The position numbers and the translations under genes are program-made. Positions 1 through 8,006 of a DNA stretch of 64,000 bases are shown here, piece after piece. Under the pieces are notes generated by a model that did not search any database, was not told the origin of the DNA, and saw nothing but the letters and a program-made list of their open reading frames with translations. This DNA comes from Amycolatopsis oliviviridis (GTDB lineage: Bacteria > Actinomycetota > Actinomycetes > Mycobacteriales > Pseudonocardiaceae), in contig NZ_BNAY01000013.1 in the NCBI RefSeq assembly GCF_014654365.1, positions 62,001 to 126,000 of the forward strand, in the 5' to 3' direction. Numbering within the stretch: the stretch's first letter is position 1; every line of letters starts with the position of its first letter.

Positions 1-528
1 GTACTCGATGAGCTGGACGGCCTGGGCGAACTTGTCCCGCACCTGCTCGGCCGACGTGGTGCCGCCCACGGCGCACAGCTTGCGGCCGTTGAGGTTCTCG
101 GGGCCGGTGATGTCGGTCGACCGGAGGCGGACGAGCAGGTCCTGGCCGGTGTCGAAATAAGGTCCGGCGAAGGCGACGGCCTGTTTGCGTTTTTCGGTGA
201 TCGAGTAGGTCGCCACCATCAGATCCGTGATCCCGGAGGTGATGTCCGTCTCGCGTGACGACGGCCTGCTGTCGTGCCAGGTGATGTGATCCTCGTCGAC
301 ACCCAATTCGCCGGCGATGTACTTCGCCACGTCGACGTCGAATCCGACGTACCGGCCGTCGACGGTCTGCTCGGAGATTCCCGGCTGGTCGAAGCGGATA
401 CCGATGGTGAGTTCGTTGAACGCGACGGCGCGCGCGACGAGGGAATCCGACGGGCCGGCCTCTTTGCCGCAGGCCGCCGCCGCTGTGACCAGCATCAAGC
501 AGGTCGCCAGCAGAGCGCGTCCCCTCAT
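1..528 (-). CDS. Glutamate-type ABC transporter substrate-binding lipoprotein (3' end outside window)
   Basis: Family 3 solute-binding lipoprotein that would capture a polar amino acid (glutamate-like) outside the membrane for an ABC importer. The N-terminus is a short signal with lipobox TAAAAC, lipidated Cys at residue 20. Residues 40-80 carry the usual first lobe of this family (LTIGIRFDQPG, VDGRYVGFDVDVAKYIAGEL). The frame stays open to base 1, so about the last third is missing. The start is the ATG at 528. Permease and ATPase genes are not visible and would lie to the left. Substrate is inferred from family resemblance only. Confidence 0.85.
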   Translation of the reverse strand, partial: MRGRALLATCLMLVTAAAACGKEAGPSDSLVARAVAFNELTIGIRFDQPGISEQTVDGRYVGFDVDVAKYIAGELGVDEDHITWHDSRPSSRETDITSGITDLMVATYSITEKRKQAVAFAGPYFDTGQDLLVRLRSTDITGPENLNGRKLCAVGGTTSAEQVRDKFAQAVQLIEY

Positions 529-580
529 CGGGTGCCTCCGTCCGCCGCCTCACGTTGTTCTCAGGGTTGACGGCTAGCCT

Positions 581-1108
581 ATGCCCGTGCGTAGACCGCC
601 CCAAGTCGTACTCGACGCCGTGGGCACACTCGCCCGGCTCGGACTGGCCGCCGTCTGGTTGGTTTCCGGAGCGCTGAAGATCAGCGATCCGGGGCAGACC
701 TACATCGCGGTGCAGGCCTTCGATGTCCTGCCGGACGGGTTCGTGCGCCCGGTCGCGATCGGGATGCCGATCGTCGAATTGGCGCTCGGCCTGCTCCTGC
801 TCGCCGGGTTCGTGACCCGCTGGGTTTCGGTGCTGTCGGTGCTGCTGCTCGCGGTGCTCATCGCCGCCATCGCCCAATCATGGGCGCGGGGGCTGAGCAT
901 CGATTGCGGTTGCTTCGGCGGCGGCGGTCAGATCGCCGCGGATCAGACGCAGTATCCGCAGGAGATCGCCAGGGACCTCGGGTTCGCCTTGCTCGGGGTC
1001 TGGCTGATCGTGCGGCCGCGGACCTGGCTGTCGGTGGACGGCTGGCTCGGGAACTCCGGGGCCCCCGCCGACGACGACTATGTGGGTATCGCTGAAGGGA
1101 ACGAATAA
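581..1108 (+). CDS. MauE/DoxX-type redox-associated membrane protein
   Basis: A 175-residue membrane protein with four predicted helices (about residues 12-32, 57-78, 82-101 and 130-147). It matches the MauE/DoxX fold and carries a Cys-Gly-Cys pair (C109, C111) after the third helix, as in MauE-type proteins that pass electrons to periplasmic disulfide enzymes. It lies two bases before a DsbA-like gene on the same strand, so the pair is probably one operon for extracytoplasmic thiol chemistry. The ATG at 581 has no clear Shine-Dalgarno sequence. The exact electron donor is unknown. Confidence 0.8.
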   Translation: MPVRRPPQVVLDAVGTLARLGLAAVWLVSGALKISDPGQTYIAVQAFDVLPDGFVRPVAIGMPIVELALGLLLLAGFVTRWVSVLSVLLLAVLIAAIAQSWARGLSIDCGCFGGGGQIAADQTQYPQEIARDLGFALLGVWLIVRPRTWLSVDGWLGNSGAPADDDYVGIAEGNE

Positions 1109-1110
1109 TC

Positions 1111-1905
1111 GTGGGTGGAGCTGAGCGCAACGCTCGGAAACGCAAGCAGCAGCAGACGGCGGCGCGTTCGGTGGCGCAGGCCAGGGGCGTCGCGGGCGGC
1201 GACAAGAAGAAGGTCGTCGCGATCACCGTCGCGGTGGTCGTGCTCGCCGCGCTGGTGATCGGTGGCGTGATCTGGACGACGTCCAGCAAGGACACCACCG
1301 AGGGCAAGGTGATCGCGGCGCAGTCGGGCACCTGGGGACCCGGTGTCGTCGAGAAGCGCGACGGAGCCGCCGTGACCGCCGGCAAGCCCGAGGCGAAGAA
1401 GACCATCGACGTCTACGCCGACTTCTTGTGCCCGGTCTGCAAGCAGTTCGAAGAGTCGTTCAAGGACCAGATCCACGAGCAGGTGAACAACGGAACCCTG
1501 CAGGTCCGGTACCACATGCTGCCGATGCTCAACCAGCGTTCCGACCCGCCGGGCTACTCGCTGGACTCGGCCAACGCCGCGCTCGCCGCGGCCGACGCGG
1601 GCAAGTTCCTCGCCTTCCACGACGCGCTGTTCAAGGACCAGCCGCAGGAGGGCGCGCGCGGGTTCGACAAGGCGCAGCTGATCAAGCTCGGGCAGGACGT
1701 CGGCATCACCGACCCGGGCTTCGCGCTGGCGATCAACACCGGCGCCTACGAGCAGCAGATCCAGGACGCGTACAAGAAGATCTCCACCGATCCGTCGCTG
1801 CAGCAGGACTTCGGCCAGGGCCCCGGTTTCGGGACGCCGACCGTGACCGCGAACGGTCAGGTCGTGAAGCTGGAGCAGAACTGGGTCGAGAAGGTCGTCG
1901 GCTAG
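1111..1905 (+). CDS. DsbA-family thioredoxin-fold protein, membrane anchored
   Basis: 264 residues: a basic cytoplasmic tail (1-34), one transmembrane helix (about 35-56), then a DsbA/thioredoxin-like domain with active site CPVC (C107, C110) and a cis-proline segment GTPT near the C-terminus. The anchored domain would face outside the cell and oxidise or exchange disulfides in secreted proteins. The start is a GTG with GAAGGGA ten bases upstream. It follows the MauE/DoxX gene directly, which probably supplies or removes electrons. The helical insertion between the CXXC and the cis-Pro is normal for DsbA. Confidence 0.88.
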   Translation: MGGAERNARKRKQQQTAARSVAQARGVAGGDKKKVVAITVAVVVLAALVIGGVIWTTSSKDTTEGKVIAAQSGTWGPGVVEKRDGAAVTAGKPEAKKTIDVYADFLCPVCKQFEESFKDQIHEQVNNGTLQVRYHMLPMLNQRSDPPGYSLDSANAALAAADAGKFLAFHDALFKDQPQEGARGFDKAQLIKLGQDVGITDPGFALAINTGAYEQQIQDAYKKISTDPSLQQDFGQGPGFGTPTVTANGQVVKLEQNWVEKVVG

Positions 1906-1915
1906 CACGCAACTA

Positions 1916-1982
1916 CCGCGTTTCGTCCTCTAAATGCGGTGGTTGCGGGGCGCAAGGACCGCATTTAGAGGACGAAATGCGG
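1916..1982. repeat. Intergenic hairpin repeat (C family, paired copies)
   Basis: Two inverted copies of a 25-base unit (core CGTCCTCTAAATGCGG) around an 18-base spacer form a strong hairpin between the convergent DsbA-like and LysR genes. The same unit recurs at 12587, 40463, 40589, 40876, 52930, 56035, 61427, 61702 and 61827. It may end transcription from both sides. Confidence 0.85.
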
Positions 1983-1985
1983 GAG

Positions 1986-2870
1986 TCAGGGGAGCAAAGC
2001 GGAGGCGACGGCCGCGAAGGCCTGTACGCGGGCTGTCTCGGCGGAGCGCGGCCAGACGAGTCCCCACTCGACGTCGGGTGAACCGGCGAAGGGCACGAAG
2101 CGGATTCGCGGGTGGCTGAAGTACTCGCGCGCGTGTGCGGCGAGCGGGCAGATACCGGCGCCGGTGGCGATCGCGGCGAGCAGTTCCTGAAACGTCGCGA
2201 AGGGCTTGCCACGCTTCACGGGGTGCCCGGCCGGCGTCAGCCATTGCCGCGGTTCTTCGATCCAGTACGGCTCCGGCGGATGCGCCGCGCGGAGGACGGT
2301 GTCGCGGGCGAGGTCGTCCAGGGTGACTGACTTCCTTCGCGCGAAAGGGTGTTTCGACGACACCGCGAGCACCATCGGTTCGGTGTAGACGGCCGGTCCG
2401 GTGGTGAGCTCGGGTTCGTCGGCCGGGAGCAGGGTCACCAGGACGTCGATCTCGCCGGAGCGCAACATCGCGAACGGATCGGCGAAATCGGCTTCCCGGA
2501 TGAGTAGTTCCGTTTCCGGGTAGCGCCGCCGGAAACGGTCGAGCAGTCCTTCGGTCAGATCGGCGACGCCGGGCGCCTCGAAGCCCAGCCGCAGCACACC
2601 GCCGATCCCTCGTCCGGCGGCGATCGCGCGATCGATGCCTTCGTGCAACGCGCGGTAGGCGGGGCCGAGATCGTCCCGCAGCCGTTCGCCGATCGGCGTG
2701 AGCCGGACCCGCCTGCTGGTGCGGGCGAACAGCGGCGCGCCGATCCGGTGCTCGACCTGTTTGATCGACTGGCTCACCCGTGCCTGCGAGACGTGCAGCC
2801 GCTCCGCGGTGCGGCCGAAATGCAGTTCGTCGGCCAGCGCCAGGAAGATCTCGATATCCCGCAGTTCCAT
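1986..2870 (-). CDS. LysR-family transcriptional regulator
   Basis: 294 residues with the standard LysR layout: an N-terminal winged helix-turn-helix (residues 1-60, containing LADELHFGRTAERLHVSQAR) and a periplasmic-binding-like effector domain (about 90-294). It is divergent from the GH3 gene, with 132 bases between the two start codons. LysR proteins often control the divergent neighbour, but a DasR-type operator also lies in this gap, so the link to the GH3 gene is uncertain. The effector cannot be read from the sequence. Confidence 0.9.
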   Translation of the reverse strand: MELRDIEIFLALADELHFGRTAERLHVSQARVSQSIKQVEHRIGAPLFARTSRRVRLTPIGERLRDDLGPAYRALHEGIDRAIAAGRGIGGVLRLGFEAPGVADLTEGLLDRFRRRYPETELLIREADFADPFAMLRSGEIDVLVTLLPADEPELTTGPAVYTEPMVLAVSSKHPFARRKSVTLDDLARDTVLRAAHPPEPYWIEEPRQWLTPAGHPVKRGKPFATFQELLAAIATGAGICPLAAHAREYFSHPRIRFVPFAGSPDVEWGLVWPRSAETARVQAFAAVASALLP

Positions 2871-2926
2871 AATCCCCAGGTTATCGATCCGGGCCGATGT
2901 CGGTCAGCGGGAACCGTCTTTTTCGC

Positions 2927-2938
2927 AGGTCTAGACCA
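2927..2938. promoter_or_regulatory. DasR-type operator (dre-like) upstream of GH3 gene
   Basis: Contains the perfect palindrome GGTCTAGACC (2928-2937), the core of the DasR consensus known from Streptomyces, 65 bases before the GH3 start codon and 57 bases from the divergent LysR start. The same core recurs at 32408 and 63099. Confidence 0.7.
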
Positions 2939-3002
2939 TGGAAGCTTCAACATGCGTTAATTCAAGCCTTGAACTTACGCCCGTGTGTCGAGGAGGACCC
3001 GG

Positions 3003-4832
3003 ATGCGGAGATTCACCCTGGGGATACTGACCGCCGCGCTCGTGCTGGGGTCGCACACCCCGGCACTGGCCGGAAACGGCCCCGCTTACCGGGACGCCTG
3101 GCGGCCGGTGAAGGTCCGCGTCGCCGATCTGCTTTCGCGGATGACCCTCGACGAGAAGATCGGCCAGATGACGCAGGCCGAACGCCTCGGCATCAAGGCG
3201 CCCGGCGACGTCACCAAGGGAATGCTCGGCTCGCTGCTCTCCGGCGGCAGCTCCCAGCCGACCCCGAACAACGCGGTCACCTGGGCCGACATGTACGACG
3301 GCTTCCAGAAGGAAGCGCTCGCCACCCGGCTCGGCATCCCGCTGATCTACGGCGTCGACGCCGTCCACGGCCACAACGGGCTGTACGGCGCCACCGTCTT
3401 CCCGCACAACATCGGCCTCGGCGCCACGCGCGATCCCGGACTGGTCGAGAAGATCGGCCGCGCGACCGCCGAAGAGGTGTCGGGCACCGGGATCGACTGG
3501 AACTTCGCGCCGTGCCTGTGCGTCGCGCGCAACGACCGGTGGGGCCGGACGTACGAATCCTTCGGCGAGGTGCCGGAAATCGCCTCCGCGATGACGACGG
3601 CCATCGACGGCCTGCAGGGCCGTTCGCTGTCCGCGCCGGGCTCGGTCCTCGCGACCGCCAAGCACTACATCGGCGACGGCGGCACGACCGGCGGCGACGA
3701 TCAGGGCGAGACCGACATCAGCGAAGCCGAACTCCGCGCGGTGCACCTGCCGCCGTTCCGCGAGGCAGTCCGCCGCGGGGTCGGTTCGGTGATGATCTCC
3801 TACAGCAGCTGGAACGGCCTCAAGATGCACGCCGGTTCCTACCTGATCAACGACGTGCTCAAGGGCGAACTCAAGTTCTCCGGCATCGTGATCTCGGACT
3901 ACAACGGCATCGACCAGATCGACCGCCAACCCGGCTTCACCCCGGCCGAGGTCACCGCGTCGATCAACGCCGGCATCGACATGGTCATGGTTCCCTTCGA
4001 GTACCAGAAGTTCATGGACACGCTGAAGGCCGAAGTCCTCGCCGGACGGGTCACGCAGGCACGGATCGACGACGCGAACCGGCGCATCCTGACGAAGAAG
4101 TTCGAACTGGGCCTGTTCGAACGGCCGCTGACCGATCGCCGGTTCATCAAGACCATCGGCAGCGACGAACACCGCGCCCTCGCACGGAAGGCCGTCCGCG
4201 AATCGCAGGTGCTGCTGAAGAACGAGAACCGGGTGCTGCCGCTGGACAAGGCGCGCAACCGGATCTTCGTCGCGGGCAAGAGCGCCGACGACATCGGCAA
4301 CCAGAGCGGCGGCTGGACCGTCGGCTGGCAGGGCAAGAGCGGCCCGGTCACCGAGGGAACGACCATCCTGCAAGGGATCCGGCACACCGCGAAGGCCTCG
4401 TCCACGGTCACCTTCGACAAGGACGCGAACGGGATCGACAAGTCCTACGACGTCGCGGTCGCGGTGGTCGGGGAGACGCCGTACGCCGAGGGGCGCGGTG
4501 ACAAGCCGGAGGGAATGGGGCTCGACGCCGAGGATCTGGCGACCTTGAAACGGCTTCAGGACAGCGGCGTCCCGACCGTGGTGGTGCTCGTTTCCGGGCG
4601 GCCGCTGGACATCGCCCAGCAGCTTCCGGAGTGGGACGGGCTGATCGCGTCGTGGCTGCCCGGCTCGGAAGGCCAAGGCGTCGCGGACGTCCTCTTCGGT
4701 GACTACAACCCCACCGGCAAGTTGCCGGTGACGTGGATGCGCAGCGCTGACCAGCAGCCGATCAACGTCGGTGATGGAAAGTCCGGGCTGTTCCCGTTCG
4801 GGTTCGGCCTTCGCTATCGGCATGGGTGGTGA
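3003..4832 (+). CDS. Secreted glycoside hydrolase family 3 beta-glucosidase-like enzyme
   Basis: 609 residues. A Sec signal (residues 1-23, ending near ALAG) precedes a two-domain GH3 enzyme of the exo-beta-glucosidase type. The (beta/alpha)8 domain holds the substrate-binding segment KHYIGDGGT (220-228) and the nucleophile segment VISDYNGID, with D299 as the expected nucleophile. The C-terminal domain (about 400-609) ends in the typical FPFGFGL segment. It would release glucose or another sugar from beta-linked oligosaccharides outside the cell. ATG 3003 is chosen over GTG 2985 because GAGGAGG (2990-2996) lies just before it and the signal peptide then starts correctly. A DasR-like operator lies upstream. 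The ThuA-like gene follows after 3 bases. Confidence 0.9.
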   Translation: MRRFTLGILTAALVLGSHTPALAGNGPAYRDAWRPVKVRVADLLSRMTLDEKIGQMTQAERLGIKAPGDVTKGMLGSLLSGGSSQPTPNNAVTWADMYDGFQKEALATRLGIPLIYGVDAVHGHNGLYGATVFPHNIGLGATRDPGLVEKIGRATAEEVSGTGIDWNFAPCLCVARNDRWGRTYESFGEVPEIASAMTTAIDGLQGRSLSAPGSVLATAKHYIGDGGTTGGDDQGETDISEAELRAVHLPPFREAVRRGVGSVMISYSSWNGLKMHAGSYLINDVLKGELKFSGIVISDYNGIDQIDRQPGFTPAEVTASINAGIDMVMVPFEYQKFMDTLKAEVLAGRVTQARIDDANRRILTKKFELGLFERPLTDRRFIKTIGSDEHRALARKAVRESQVLLKNENRVLPLDKARNRIFVAGKSADDIGNQSGGWTVGWQGKSGPVTEGTTILQGIRHTAKASSTVTFDKDANGIDKSYDVAVAVVGETPYAEGRGDKPEGMGLDAEDLATLKRLQDSGVPTVVVLVSGRPLDIAQQLPEWDGLIASWLPGSEGQGVADVLFGDYNPTGKLPVTWMRSADQQPINVGDGKSGLFPFGFGLRYRHGW

Positions 4833-4835
4833 GGT

Positions 4836-5657
4836 ATGAGGAGATTCGCGGTCCGGCTCGCTCTGCTGTTCGTTTCGTGTCTCGCGCTGGCTCTGGCGCC
4901 GGTGACGGCACAGGCGGCACCCGCGTTCAAAGTGCTGGCCTTCTACAACGGGACCTACGACGCGGCGCACATCAGCTTCGTCAAGGAAGCCAACCAGTGG
5001 TTCCCGAAAACCGCTTCACAGAACAACTTCAGCTACACCGCGACCAACAACTGGAACCAGCTGAACTCGCTGCAGCCGTCGCAGTACCAGGTCGTGCTGT
5101 TCCTGGACGACCTGCCGCAGACCTCGGCGCAGCGCTCGGGCTTCGAGCGGTACATGAACGCGGGCGGCGCGTTCTTCGGTTTCCACGTGGCGGCTTTCAA
5201 CACCAACCCGTCCGCTTGGGACTGGTACCACAACAGGTTCCTCGGCACGGGCGGCTTCAAGTCCAATACCTGGGGGCCGACGGCGGCGACGCTCAAGGTG
5301 GAGAACCGGCCGCATCCGTCGACCACGCGGCTGCCCGCGACCTTCACCTCTTCGGTGAGCGAGTGGTACGCCTGGAACAACGACCTGCGCAAGAACCCGG
5401 ACATCAAGATCCTCGCGTCGGTGGACCCGGTGAGCTTCCCGCTCGGGACCGACCCGAACCAGTCCTGGTACAGCGGGTACTACCCGATCCTGTGGACCCA
5501 CAACAAGTACAAGATGCTGTACGCCAACTTCGGGCACAACAAGATGAACTACGAGACGAACCAGCCGCTCTCGTCGACCTTCGCCAGTGAGGTGCAGAAC
5601 CGCTTCACCGTCGACGGCCTGCTGTGGCTCGGCGGAAAGCAAACCGCACGAGGATGA
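4836..5657 (+). CDS. Secreted ThuA-like domain protein
   Basis: 273 residues: a signal peptide (1-28, ending AQA-A) and a ThuA/class I glutamine-amidotransferase-like domain (30-270), recognisable by the FYNGTYDAAH start, the FLDDLP strand, GGAFFGFHVAAF and the late FGHNK segment. ThuA-like proteins occur with extracellular sugar hydrolases, but their reaction is mostly unknown. It begins 3 bases after the GH3 stop, so the two are probably co-transcribed and act on the same polysaccharide product. Its 3' end overlaps the convergent membrane-protein gene by 53 bases. Confidence 0.85.
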   Translation: MRRFAVRLALLFVSCLALALAPVTAQAAPAFKVLAFYNGTYDAAHISFVKEANQWFPKTASQNNFSYTATNNWNQLNSLQPSQYQVVLFLDDLPQTSAQRSGFERYMNAGGAFFGFHVAAFNTNPSAWDWYHNRFLGTGGFKSNTWGPTAATLKVENRPHPSTTRLPATFTSSVSEWYAWNNDLRKNPDIKILASVDPVSFPLGTDPNQSWYSGYYPILWTHNKYKMLYANFGHNKMNYETNQPLSSTFASEVQNRFTVDGLLWLGGKQTARG

Positions 5658-6054
5658 GCAGGGCCAGCCGGGCCAGGTTCGCGCGATGCCATTTCTTGGC
5701 GAGCTCTTCGCGCCGGACCTGGTCCGGCTTTTCCTTGAGCAGCGGCAGGTTGACGGAGCGGACGAGGTGGACCGTGATGCCGGTGGCGACGGCCGTGCCC
5801 GCGGCGGCGGCGGCGATCGCGCGCCGGTCGCCGCCGTCGTGCCAGCTGCCGGTGAGGGCGAGCGCCGTCGACGCGATCGTCGCCGGCGCCGCCGGGATGA
5901 AGTAGCGCGCGGGGCTGCCAGGCGTGAGGAGCCCGGGGGAGCGGTCGCCGGTGAGGCGGGGGACGTCGACGACGGCTTCGTAGAGGTTCCCGAAGAACCA
6001 GTGAGCCTGGCCGATCGTGGCGATCCGGGCCCAGCGGCCGGTCTTGACCTGCAT
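5605..6054 (-). CDS. Small membrane protein, DUF1772-like
   Basis: 149 residues with about three to four hydrophobic segments (near 12-30, 50-68, 80-100, 122-140) and the spacing typical of DUF1772-like proteins, including an IGQAHWFFGNLYEAVVD-type N-terminus. Function unknown. It is convergent with the ThuA-like gene and shares its last 53 bases with it. The reading frame has clear actinomycete third-position GC bias, so I judge it real. Confidence 0.7.
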   Translation of the reverse strand: MQVKTGRWARIATIGQAHWFFGNLYEAVVDVPRLTGDRSPGLLTPGSPARYFIPAAPATIASTALALTGSWHDGGDRRAIAAAAAGTAVATGITVHLVRSVNLPLLKEKPDQVRREELAKKWHRANLARLALLILVRFAFRRATAGRRR

Positions 6055-6095
6055 GAACCCAGACTGCCACAGCGGCGGCCCCGGCCGGGCGACAC

Positions 6096-6157
6096 CAAAG
6101 GTCCCTTGCTCTCTTTTCGCAGGTCAGGGACCCCGGCGAGAGCAAAGGTCCCCTGCT
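6096..6157. repeat. Two copies of AGCAAAGGTCCCTTGCT-type repeat (B family)
   Basis: Two near-palindromic units (6096-6110 and 6141-6157) 30 bases apart. The second contains the first two bases of the reverse-strand stop codon of the RraA-like gene (6156-6158). Other copies lie at 12628, 21708, 24775 and near 40949. Confidence 0.75.
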
Positions 6158-6863
6158 ACTCCTCGATGGCCCCGCCGACGGCACGCAGGTGCTCCCGGAA
6201 CGTCAGCGAAGGCGACGTAGTGCGCTCCGCGAGAAAGTCGGCGAAGCGCACCTGCTCGCGAAGGGACTCTCCGGCGCGGATCCGCTCGGCCTGGAGCCGT
6301 TCGGTGTCGCGGATGGCCTCGGCCCGGTCCAGGACCTCGTCCGCCCGGTCGGCCGGGACGAACAGGACGCCGTCCTCGTCGCCGAACACGAGATCCTCCC
6401 GCGTCACCGTCCATTCCCCGACGACGGCCGATTCGAGCGCGCCGTCCGGGCGGGCCGAGACCGACAGCGGCCCGGTCGGGATCGAGCCGAGACTGAACAC
6501 CGGCAGCCCGATCTTCTTGATGTCGCCGGTGTCGCGGTGCAGCCCCCAGATGACCACACCGCTCAGCCCGGCCGCTTCGGCTTCGAGGACGGCCAGGTCG
6601 CCGACGCAGCTTTCGTCGAGCCTGCCGCGGTTGTCGACGACGAGGACGTCACCGGGGTTCGCGGTTTCGTACGCCTCCAGGAAGACGTCGACGCTGCCGA
6701 CGTGCCGGGCGGGGGTGACCCGCCCGGCGATCCGGCTGCCGGGCACGACCGCGTGCGTGCCGGCGGGCGCGCAGCGGACCGGGACGCCTGCGCGCACGCA
6801 GCCGTCGGTCAGATGCGCGGTGGTCAGCAGGGCGAACCGCTGCCGAAGCTCTTCTGGGTCCAT
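6156..6863 (-). CDS. RraA-family protein (HMG/CHA aldolase or regulator-like)
   Basis: 235 residues of the RraA/dimethylmenaquinone methyltransferase-like fold. Family landmarks are the GDVLVVDNRG strand, the GLSGVVIWGLHRD segment (usual form GxxGxVxDGxxRD, with Trp in place of the Asp here) and the GDEDGVLFVP segment. Many members are metal-dependent 4-hydroxy-4-methyl-2-oxoglutarate or oxaloacetate lyases; others bind RNase E. The C-terminus extends about 40 residues past the core. It lies 9 bases after the secreted protein gene on the same strand. The substrate cannot be assigned. Confidence 0.85.
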   Translation of the reverse strand: MDPEELRQRFALLTTAHLTDGCVRAGVPVRCAPAGTHAVVPGSRIAGRVTPARHVGSVDVFLEAYETANPGDVLVVDNRGRLDESCVGDLAVLEAEAAGLSGVVIWGLHRDTGDIKKIGLPVFSLGSIPTGPLSVSARPDGALESAVVGEWTVTREDLVFGDEDGVLFVPADRADEVLDRAEAIRDTERLQAERIRAGESLREQVRFADFLAERTTSPSLTFREHLRAVGGAIEE

Positions 6864-6872
6864 GCCCCGACT

Positions 6873-7823
6873 TTAGCCACGGCGCCACACCACGGGGATG
6901 CCGTCGATGCCGCCCTCCAGCGTTCCGGCGATCTCGCCGTTGTCGCTCACGACGGTGCCGTACGCGTTGCCGGAAGAGGGGAGCGCCGTCACCGGGCCAC
7001 CCGGGGACCACACCGTGGGGGTTCTCGGCGAAACCCAGCCTGTGACCAGACCGGACCCGTTGAGCGCCGTCGTGTACATGCCGCCCGGGACCTCCTGGGA
7101 GGTGTCGAACGCCGTCCACAGCCGGTCACCCAGCGGGGTCGAGGCCAGCACCTTCCCATCCCGGATCGCGATCCCGCGTGATTCGCGGACGCCTTCCGGG
7201 AGGACGAGTTGCCGCAGGACACCGTCCTTCCAGAGGTAGGTGCCGCCGAACTGCTCGTTCAGCAGGATCGTGCCGTCCTGGTCGATGTCGACGGGAGTGA
7301 GCACTGGCGGGACGTCCAGCAGCACCGGGTGCGCGTGGTCGCCGGAGGGCCAGAAAGCGGCGGTGGAACCGCGGCGAATGTCGTTGAACACCGTGCCGAC
7401 GACGTCGCCGCGGTCGTTCGTGCCGTGGCCTTGCGAGTTGGTGTAGCCAGGAACCTTCCCCAGGAACTGGAAACCGCCGTTCTCGAAGACGAAGGCGTGC
7501 TTGCTCGGGTAGCGGCTCCCGTCCGGGTAGAAGACGGCGCTGCCGAGGACGGAACCGGACGCGTTCTCGTCCGCCGCGTCGACCTTGAAGTAGCCCGCCG
7601 GGATGCCGTGGTCCGCGACGGTCCCGCCGGTCCAGGTGACCAGCTTCCCGTCGGCGGTCCCCGAGTAGTCCCCGGCGCCGTTCGTACCGGTCACCCGTCC
7701 GGTGCCGCGGCCTCCGGGCGGCAGCGGCAGGTAGCTCATCGTCCAGTCGCTCGCCGACGCGGTCCCTGCCGACAGCAGTCCGACGGCGACGGTCGCGGCC
7801 AGGATCAAGCTCGTTCTTTTCAT
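6873..7823 (-). CDS. Secreted beta-propeller-like protein, function unknown
   Basis: 316 residues with a clear signal peptide (MKRTSLILAATVAVGLLSAG, cleavage near ASA-S). The mature part is built of repeated blocks of about 45-50 residues with aromatic, Gly and Asp-rich turns (GHGTNDRGDVVGT, DNGEIAGTLEG), as in HAF-type propeller repeats of exported actinomycete proteins. No catalytic motif is visible. The start at 7823 is preferred over an upstream in-frame ATG because AGGGGG lies directly before it and the signal peptide begins there. Confidence 0.75.
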   Translation of the reverse strand: MKRTSLILAATVAVGLLSAGTASASDWTMSYLPLPPGGRGTGRVTGTNGAGDYSGTADGKLVTWTGGTVADHGIPAGYFKVDAADENASGSVLGSAVFYPDGSRYPSKHAFVFENGGFQFLGKVPGYTNSQGHGTNDRGDVVGTVFNDIRRGSTAAFWPSGDHAHPVLLDVPPVLTPVDIDQDGTILLNEQFGGTYLWKDGVLRQLVLPEGVRESRGIAIRDGKVLASTPLGDRLWTAFDTSQEVPGGMYTTALNGSGLVTGWVSPRTPTVWSPGGPVTALPSSGNAYGTVVSDNGEIAGTLEGGIDGIPVVWRRG

Positions 7824-7939
7824 CGAAACCCCCTGTGAGTGGTGTTTCCCCTGTTTAACGGGGGTGTGGGCCACCCGTCTGCGTCACCTGACACTCACCG
7901 TGCCGTAAATAACATCCGTGCAGGACTGTATGTAAGGGG

Positions 7940-7967
7940 TTGATAAATACAGACCTGTCTGTATCTT
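7940..7967 (+). promoter_or_regulatory. Promoter with embedded palindromic operator for the thiolase operon
   Basis: TTGATA (7940-7945), a 16-base spacer and TATCTT (7962-7967) form a sigma-A-like promoter. The perfect inverted repeat ATACAGAC-CT-GTCTGTAT (7947-7964) fills the spacer and enters the -10 box. This is the layout of a repressor operator, most often TetR-type. No regulator gene is adjacent, so the protein is unknown. Confidence 0.65.
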
Positions 7968-8006
7968 CAGTTTCATCAGCACCCGGCAACGACAAGGAGC
8001 GTCGCG

